Source: Apostichopus japonicus
Lineage: Eukaryota > Echinodermata > Holothuroidea > Aspidochirotida > Stichopodidae
Direction: 5' to 3'
Length of the DNA stretch: 64,000 bases
NCBI RefSeq assembly: GCF_037975245.1
Contig: NC_092577.1
Location: 12,495,013 to 12,559,012 of the forward strand
Positions 58,801-64,000 of the stretch are shown here, in pieces. Made by a program: the position numbers and the translations under genes. The notes under the pieces were generated by a model, which was given only the letters and a program-made list of their open reading frames with translations, made no database searches and had not been told where the DNA came from. Numbering within the stretch: the stretch's first letter is position 1; each line of letters opens with the position of its first letter.

Positions 58801-59289
58801 CTGTTTTGATGCGACTATGACAACATATTAGTTAACTTTGCCGAAGGGACTTTAAATTCATGTTATTTGAGTAGTAATAATAATAATAATATTAATATTA
58901 ATAATAAATTACATTGATATTGCGCTTAATACAGCGTTTCAAAGAGCTTTACAAAGTAGGAAAGAGTCAAAGAAAACAAAAGAAAAACAAAAAACTAGGA
59001 ATTAATCAGAAATGTTTAAAGCTGTCCCTTAAATAAAAAAAGGAGGGAGTATCACAAACATAAAATGGAAGAATTTTTGAGAAAGGGAATTGAATACTAA
59101 TTAAAATTTTCCGGTTGATTTATCAGGTTGCAATGTCCGAGCACCAAACGGAGCAGACAAAACAGGCACCGGTGGAATCTGTTCGCCAGGTCATGAGTGT
59201 CCGGTTGGGTCACCCCCTTCCGACCCCCTGTCATGCAGGGTGGCATACCAGGTGGTACCAGATGGAAGAATGTGAAATTTGTCCTGCGG
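43603..59289 (+). CDS. Ephrin-receptor-like (GCC2/GCC3) Cys-rich repeat protein, internal exons, two with frameshifts
   Basis: Four exons (43603-43833, 47469-47693, 48448-48579, 59127-59289) encode tandem CxxCxxGxYC / CPxGHxCPxGS modules. These are typical of the GCC2_GCC3 or ephrin-receptor-like fold found in large secreted or membrane proteins of marine invertebrates. All boundaries are phase 1, so the exons can shuffle. Joined, exons 2 to 4 read CPAG-TFGPTEGLNSIDDCTQC then HYCTIG-CNVRAPNGADKTGT, as one continuous array. Exons 2 and 3 are intact. Exon 1 has two compensating frame breaks and exon 4 one. No signal peptide, start codon, membrane anchor or end was found, so 5' and 3' exons are missing or outside. 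It may be a living gene with assembly indels or a decaying paralogue. A GPCR lies antisense in its last intron. Confidence 0.65.
44445..44803 (-). mobile_element. hAT-type MITE with perfect 8-bp TSD (GTCCATTT)
   Basis: The 359-bp element is an inverted copy of the family at 14712-15076. Ends are CATTGGCGTAGGAAGG and, inverted, CAAGGGCGTAGGAACC. GTCCATTT lies at 44437-44444 and 44804-44811. Confidence 0.93.
45190..46040. mobile_element. Degenerate transposon-like patch
   Basis: Contains a MITE-like end, CAGGTGTGGATCCAGGAGGG, with C-run at about 45639-45683. Flanking segments are rich in GGCACCG/CGGCACT. No matching terminus or target duplication was found; the frame through 44925-45695 spans this patch and is not credited as a gene. 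Confidence 0.4.
46442..47092 (+). repeat. Short-period GTAAT/GTAAC repeat tract
   Basis: About 650 bp of GTAATGTAACGTA-type pentamer repeats with frequent variants. Frames such as YITLHYVTL on the minus strand are by-products. Confidence 0.93.
47469..47693 (+). CDS. Cys-rich gene, exon B (intact)
   Basis: Encodes DGVTGDICPIGHHCPVGS, PCNNATYMNDAGAAECLTCP and FYCPEGTGHDVQPCPA, two Cys-rich modules with one N-glycosylation site (NAT). The acceptor is gatgcag and the donor gtaacg. Length 225, phase 1 to 1. Confidence 0.82.
47766..48178 (+). repeat. 19-bp EcoRV-type minisatellite
   Basis: About 22 copies of AGATATCAATACCGAACAC with substitutions, directly after exon B of the Cys-rich gene. Confidence 0.94.
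48448..48579 (+). CDS. Cys-rich gene, exon C (intact)
   Basis: Encodes TFGPTEGLNSIDDCTQCSGG then DYCETPGMDAVAGQCDAGHY and CTI. The acceptor is a T-rich tract ending tttgcag and the donor gtaagt. Length 132, phase 1 to 1. Confidence 0.82.
49310..52490 (+). repeat. ~206-213-bp satellite-like tandem array, split by a LINE
   Basis: The landmark AATAAGTCTTTGCAAAGTAA recurs at 49643, 49851, 50057, 50263, 50473 and 50686, with diverged units before and after. About ten units lie left of the LINE at 51138-52118 and two right of it. Weak relatives reappear near 49050 and 58020-58280. All within the last visible intron of the Cys-rich gene. Confidence 0.92.
51138..52118 (+). mobile_element. 5'-truncated L2/CR1-like LINE (RT C-terminal part)
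   Basis: Reads LYADDTQLYLSF (RT catalytic YADD at 51151-51162). After frame breaks it continues NLGVVFDSSLSADVHTA, LSHLDYCNALLIGLP and FVLVFKARNGLAPVYLQHLL. The tail GCTGGATAAAAGCGTTTTAC with ATT repeats is of the L2/CR1 kind. Inserted in the tandem array; several stops, inactive. Confidence 0.88.
52939..53265 (+). repeat. Three ~110-bp direct repeats
   Basis: Units start at about 52939, 53049 and 53158. They share AGATCTTAGTTGTAGCCTGG and GCTCTGATCTTGCTAAGC. Confidence 0.92.
53539..54627 (-). CDS. Intronless rhodopsin-class (class A) GPCR, orphan
   Basis: A 362-residue single-exon 7TM receptor of the plasma membrane, signalling through G proteins by family. Visible class A marks: N59 (1.50), LSFVD with D88 (2.50), DRY at 139-141, a Pro in TM5, and NPIVY at 321-325 followed by a basic helix 8 (TRYRKAF). 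The N-terminus has N-glycosylation sites N6-I-T and N15-Y-S and no signal peptide. Odd: no Cys at 3.25 (Gly115), no CWxP in TM6 (FFICIIFFDLYI) and no obvious TM4 Trp. It lies antisense inside the last visible intron of the Cys-rich gene. Intronless divergent class A receptors are known to be greatly expanded in sea urchins (surreal-GPCRs), a plausible but unproven kinship. Ligand unknown. The frame is intact, suggesting a live gene. Confidence 0.88.
   Translation of the reverse strand: MEDANNITIYDYILNYSTSNYEYSSYYNNYFQHIIWILNLNLSISSVSLIMGPLAIFSNCIFLITMSKHPSLRKTSLSVYLMTLSFVDICFSVGVVFDSMLFVLFHDKSIYNEIGAFGAFNYRPLQILSDLCILAISRDRYLAVSKPIQTATAARNRFKLRCVTVTVCVVSGGVMFWNITMQAFLWILSKDMGPGLSESVIAVEYTLINIESHILTHIPALIFPDIITLITSLILTIKTYMILYNPLSVGQVNRTENLKVQRNLTKMAAINSSIFFICIIFFDLYIIYHRYILDLGFLFYDFENPWVFPLFYLSLFNSGVNPIVYNIFGTRYRKAFLKTFSFLFCFKNRDRRNDQELRQMTA
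54628..56600. other. Intronic/intergenic, no gene recognised
   Basis: Near 54690-54800 there are short AGACCATAGCC-type repeats upstream of the GPCR. The 92-codon frame at 55187-55465 has no recognisable motif and is not called. Confidence 0.65.
56888..57625 (+). repeat. Three ~247-bp direct repeats
   Basis: Units start with GCATAAACATGGAGGCCATG at 56888, 57134 and, diverged, at 57381. They share TTTGAAGAAGGAAATAATAT and ACATAAGTACCTGGATTTTT. A fourth unit lies at 58642. Confidence 0.94.
58370..58880 (+). repeat. Second copy of the segment at 56618-57130
   Basis: A ~510-bp direct duplicate sharing GGCCATATGTCTCTGGTATT, TCTTTAGAGAGGGTTGTAGC and the 247-bp unit, with moderate divergence. Confidence 0.88.
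59127..59289 (+). CDS. Cys-rich gene, exon D (one-base frameshift)
   Basis: Begins GCNVRAPNGADKTGTGG then ICSPGHECPVGSPPSDP in one frame, and ends CHAGWHTRWYQMEECEICPA in another. The switch falls at the C5 run at 59223-59227. Length 163 is one base more than a phase-1-symmetric exon, matching a one-base gain. The acceptor is tttatcag and the donor gtaagt. Confidence 0.72.
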
Positions 59290-59585
59290 GTAAGTTAAGA
59301 GCTCTCATGAGAATACTGGAACTGCATTAAGGAGGAGAACTATAATTGATTGTCATAATTAAATTGAGTAAACTCACCCACATTTCCTGAGTGTAGTAGA
59401 TAATAGGTATTTTATATCACCTCTTCTGTTTCTTGAGGCAGTTTAGGTGATGCTCAAATTTTACGGCTCACCATCTTTCGTTAATCTTGGCAATTAGGGT
59501 GAAAAATATATTGTTCCATTTTATTACCGGTCACTTTAGGAGCTATTAGGTTTAATATGCCTATTAAATCATAGGTGAGAGTTAA

Positions 59586-59698
59586 ATGTATGTATGTATG
59601 TATGTATGTATGTATGTATGTATGTATGTATGTATGTATGTATGTATGTATGTATGTATGTATGTATGTATGTATGTATGTATGTATGTATGTATGTT
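59586..59698 (+). repeat. (ATGT)n tetranucleotide microsatellite
   Basis: About 28 perfect units; gives an artefactual MYVC-repeat frame. Confidence 0.97.
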
Positions 59699-59713
59699 TT
59701 CACATTTAGTGCC

Positions 59714-60020
59714 TTATGGAGACAAATTTGAGCATACAACTATCCTTATGGCGACACAAATCCTTGTGGAGACAAAAAGTAGGTCTCCACAAGAAATAGT
59801 TTTCCCGCTAACTTCTCAGACCACCACAAACCTACTGGAGACGTTTGAGAAAGGTCACCATAGGGATACCCTTGTGGAGACCATCATAGGTATACAGACG
59901 ATGTATACAAACAAAAACAAATGCTATGTAAGTGCTAGGGCGCCCTCATTTCTTAAGCCTCCACAAGGCTGTTTAAAATACTGCACAGTGAACTGTCAGT
60001 TGGAGTCTCCACAAGGTCAG
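59714..60020 (+). repeat. Repeats and hairpin of CTTGTGGAGAC
   Basis: Direct copies at about 59714 (variant), 59763 and 59869. Inverted copies GTCTCCACAAG at 59783 and, shortened, near 59960 and 60006. The 59763-59793 pair is a perfect 11-bp stem with a nine-base loop. Confidence 0.8.
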
Positions 60021-62771
60021 TTATACCGCCCTTGAATACTGACCACAAAATGAGGAAGAGAGAAATGGTCAAGATAGCTCTCACCAAAGTGAGTACAATG
60101 TTTAATCATTTTTTTGTACCATTTAAAGTTGCACCATTTTTGAAAGTTTACTTTCGGAATTTTATATCATTCTGCAAGGCCGAACAACATGACTATACAG
60201 TCAGTTATATTAAGTAGTAAGTACCAGTTCTGCGAAGGCTACCGCAGTTCCACAGGATCTTGGATTGAAAAAAAAGACCTAGCCTACTGTATTCTTCCCT
60301 TGAATAAACCAGGAACAACAGCATTGTATTCTCATTTATGCCCAAAGCTATGTTTGCATGTCGAGGGTGGGAGGAGGGGGTGTCTTTCATGTGTAACATT
60401 ATTCCACTTATTTCTGTGCTAACTACATGCATTGTAATTTGTATGTGTCTCGATTGGCTTTGGACATAATCTGATTCGCTCTTTAACAACTGTTCAGGTT
60501 AGATAAATTTAAAATATCAAAGAGTGTTTGACAAAGCCATGTCAACACATTAATATCTTCAACGGAATTGAGCAGAAATAAAGACTCAATACTAGACCGT
60601 TCTTTTTTATGTTTTTTTTATTAACTGCAGATCACAAGTTTCAATTATTTTTTGAATTTATATCAAGTCACTTTCTTTTTCTTTTCAGCCTTTCTTGCCC
60701 CATCCTACAGTATTAGCTGCATTCTCCAGAGGGATTGCCCTGTCAAAGTAAACCAAAATACTTATTCGTGAAAGAATGCAAAAGATGCATTAAACAACTT
60801 GTATTACAAACATTGTTGGGAATAACTTAGCATGTTAATGAGGAGGAGAACTTGGGTTAAAGCAAGTCGCATGTTAAAACAGACACTATGAGGCTGTTTG
60901 AACATTACAATCAGATATTTGATAGTGTGTGTTAACATACAGTGGCCAAATACTGTATTCATTACTTCCTACTTACACAGTTAGGGTACATGTAGAATAT
61001 CCAAACCAAATACCCAAGACTAAAAAGAAAAGTGAAGAGGAGAGTTCCAAGTACAACAGCGATTATTGTAACATGTTTTGCATCTCTTGGTTCTGTGACT
61101 TGCACCAACGAAATTGTGCGCCTCACTGGATTCATTCTTGCTGTTGGAATGGACTAAATAGGAGACAAATGTATATAACAAAATGCTGAAGTTCATTACT
61201 CGTTGGGAAAAGAGATTTTTTTACCAGGGGCTAATGTGAGTTTCTTCATATGAACATTTCCAGATTGAAAATTGTGTATCTGACATTCAAGAGTTTGCTT
61301 TCTGTATAAGAGAGTAACTTCCCATTGGACTTGTGAATGCAAACTGTAGGAAAAGAAGATGGTAGGGTAACAGATGCAACATGTTAGGGGCTTGCTGTTT
61401 CAGCACTTATTGATGAACCGTTAGAACACATCAGATGATTAGTGATTTGGTAAGCAAGCTATTCAATAACTGAAAATATTTAATTCCTTTTGTTAATAAC
61501 ATGTGAAAACTATATGAAGGGCACATAGCAGTATGGCACAATTATTGTGAAACTTTGTTAAGGCTTGCAACCACTTGGTCTTGGAATTTGGGTTTGGAGG
61601 TAAATGTTTTACTTCAGTGATCAGTTTTTGTGTGTGTGTGTGTGCAGTTTTAGGATGGGTTACCGGTTATCCGAGCAACATATTTGACTGGTTATAATTT
61701 GAAGTAAATATGAAACTGCACATATACCTACTGCATGTACAGGCCTTTGAGCCACTACAGTTTGTGAGCATTTAGCTTTGTGAGATGCACACATGATTGT
61801 TTATACTTCTTTGCCTCAAATGCAGTTCAGTATTAATTACATAGGTATTTTTATTTTAACATGGGATTTAAGAATGCAAACAATTTGTAATATTTGGTAT
61901 AATTAAGTGGCATTATTGTGAAACAAGATATATAAGATTACTAGTTAGGTAGAGTTTCTCTTCAAATATTAAACACTACCATTACTATTGTTATGGGTTG
62001 TGCCTTTAGAAGACATTCTATGTAGTCTTAGAAGAGGTAGGGTGAGAGGGAAGATAACGGTCATGAGCTGAAATAAAGAATTATCACACATACTTTGCAC
62101 CTTCCTTGTAAAGTTCTTTCTTCTTTTATTAAAACCTGTGGTCCTACACTCCGCAGCTGTACACTAAGGCCTATATAGTCTTCTATGCCTTTCAGTAATC
62201 TTGCACATAACCAGAAAATGATAGGCCAGCCACTATACCTAAATGTTATTATTTGGGCAGAACAGCTAGTTCACTTGGCGCATATAGTATTACTCAACAA
62301 AAATATCTCACTAAACCTACCTTCCAAGTCTTTAAAATGTGTACTATCTTAATTGATGAAGCCAAATGTAGCATGAGAGCCGTCTGGAGACATGTGTTTG
62401 GCCTGTTTAGTGCACAAGCCTCCACGAGACTGGTCTATATAGAGTGTTGAATACACTACTGTATATGTAGAGCACACAGGTCATTATAATTACTCTGAGT
62501 GACAAAGTGCATGGGGAACCCCCATTTTTTTGGACAATAATCTGAGAGGGCAATTAAGGGCAGTGGATATGTGAGAATAACACTTTTTTCTTTAATGCTT
62601 TCTTTTGATGGACTGCTGATATTCAAGAGAAAGAAAACAAACAAGCACTTAGCATATAGTGAAAAGTTAAGCCTTTATCAGTTTTGCAATTTGCCCCAAA
62701 TGTAGTACCACCTTTTCAAGAGTTATCCTGCAACTTTACCTCAATTGTTAGCCATGCAAATCCCAAAATTT
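60021..62771. other. No gene recognised
   Basis: A good acceptor-like site precedes 60689 (TTTCTTTTTCTTTTCAG), but the 59 bases after it do not give a family-like exon in the needed phase. Otherwise AT-rich with a (TG)n run near 61628-61642. Confidence 0.6.
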
Positions 62772-62779
62772 TCAATTTT

Positions 62780-62955
62780 TAAAGGTTAAGGTTACTCCTT
62801 GAGTGTCTCCATTTGGCTCGTAAACATATGGGCAACATCTGGCAGATGTAGCCAATAAATTACTTTTATTCCATTTAATTTCCTCCTCAGTCATATATGG
62901 CTCTCCCTGGCCTCTGGCCACAGTTTCAATCTTTTCATACCATGTAGGCCTGTGC
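62780..62955 (-). other. Possible unrecognised exon
   Basis: The minus-strand reading MHRPTWYEKIETVARGQGEP then YMTEEEIKWNKSNLLATSAR and CCPYVYEPNGDTQG has a coding-like composition. It is preceded by a ttcag that could be an acceptor. I do not recognise a family and the downstream boundary is unclear. Confidence 0.25.
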
Positions 62956-62963
62956 ATGGACAA

Positions 62964-64000
62964 TCTGAACCCCCCCCCCCACCCTTAAACAAAGAAAGAA
63001 AACATCATTGAAATCCTTACATATGAGTTTGAATTGTTCAATGGATTCAGCTGCCAATGACTCAAGCTCAGCTATGACTGTGATCTATACTGTAAGTTGT
63101 TGACTTGTCAAGAAGAAGCAGAATGCACAGATAAATACATTGCTTTCATCTTTTGATGATATGAACATTTTTTTTTTCAATCTGACATACTAATGAGATG
63201 CAGCAGTACCTGCATGGTGATAGCAAGTCTTGAAAAAATTACATATAGGTATATATTTTACTATGGTCCCTGTTGACCCTTACAATCTTTGACCAGCTTT
63301 AAACATAAAAGGCTCATGGGGCTCAAAGTAGAACACCCGTACACACCAAGAATCAAATTCTACCAAGCCTCACTTCTTGAGAGTTAGTTTTTGCAAGGTT
63401 ATTTGACCCAAAAAGCACCTGTCCAAAAAGCTAGCAACGCGCTTTGAGGCTGCGTGACCATATTTGAATGGGGATGATAACTATAATCGTACCTTGTTAT
63501 TAGTTTACTGGCACCGACAGCGATTTCAACAAAATGTGTTCATCAAATTCAAAATGCAGATCGTACTGTTATGTACATGGCATTAAAAATCCACACGTGT
63601 ATAATAGATGTAATGTGCTAGTACGTTCACTGGTATGCTGCAACGTTACACCGAAGAGGGAACTCCAGCAGGTCTCCAATAGGAAAACCCATAGCAATTC
63701 CCCTGCGCTCTTCATGTAGCGGCGGAATGTCACAACAGTTACTTCCCATACCCCCGTTGACTTACTGTTAGGCCATGTTTTTCTTCACCGATAACAGTGC
63801 TTTCCTCATTTCATTACACTTTGTCTTAAACATCTTAAGAAAGGTGGAATAAATATCTTCATATCTCAGTGGTTTTCTAGTTTCTATTTAGTGTGGCACA
63901 ATCGGACTTTGGGGGTTAAAAATGTAGAGCTACGCAACATAACACTGGCCCTCCTCTTTCTCTATATTGAATATGCATTACAAATGAATGACAGATTCTG
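62964..64000. other. No gene recognised at the right edge
   Basis: Contains a C-run near 62972. The short frame at 63534-63719 has many Cys codons but no recognisable module. Confidence 0.6.

Noticed and set aside
59586-60035. 149-codon frame starting with MYVC repeats
   Set aside because: The start is a tetranucleotide microsatellite and the rest covers the CTTGTGGAGAC repeats.
60689-60747. Fifth Cys-rich exon after a strong polypyrimidine acceptor
   Set aside because: A 59-base segment does not fit phase 1 to 1, and its best family-like reading contains a stop; at most a decayed exon.

Overview
This is an animal nuclear genome window. It has spliced genes with canonical GT/AG introns, is AT-rich, and is crowded with transposon relics, MITEs, SINEs and tandem repeats. 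The gene set is a metazoan TAF5L, a 7TM protein that looks gustatory-receptor-like, an intronless class A GPCR and an ephrin-receptor-like (GCC2/GCC3) Cys-rich multi-exon gene. Together these suggest a marine invertebrate deuterostome, most likely an echinoderm. The phylum is an inference from gene types, not a direct observation.

Layout. Positions 1-13,589 (minus strand) hold the first nine coding exons of TAF5L, a SAGA-complex WD40 protein. All nine exons join in phase, and the remaining WD40 exons lie off the left edge. Its introns contain a tandem array carrying copies of an authentic splice donor, about 0.7 kb of GAT trinucleotide repeat, a 39-bp minisatellite, SINEs and TTAA-flanked MITEs. 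Positions 13.6-18.1 kb are the region between two divergent genes, with hAT-type MITEs and a tandem pair of SINEs whose head is U2 snRNA sequence. Positions 18,140-25,251 (plus strand) hold a complete two-exon 7TM receptor whose 5.8-kb intron carries a near-perfect 1.85-kb tandem duplication. Positions 25.8-28.4 kb hold a decayed non-LTR retrotransposon interrupted by a MITE. Positions 28.4-43.6 kb have no recognised gene; they hold a 2.3-kb BamHI-type 15-mer satellite, a 55-bp minisatellite, nested hAT MITEs and a diverged tract rich in AGGTCA motifs.

Positions 43.6-59.3 kb (plus strand) hold four exons of a Cys-rich repeat protein. All four are phase-1 symmetric in design, but two carry apparent frameshifts. 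Its introns are filled with tandem arrays. The 10.5-kb intron between its third and fourth visible exons contains, on the opposite strand, a complete intronless rhodopsin-class GPCR (53,539-54,627) and a truncated L2/CR1-like LINE. Positions 59.3-64 kb hold a microsatellite, a perfect hairpin with repeats of its arm motif, and no confidently recognised gene.

No operon or pathway links these genes. The most informative features are the two chemoreceptor-type membrane proteins, the donor-bearing repeat array in TAF5L, the U2-headed SINE, and a set of MITEs whose target-site duplications can be read directly.
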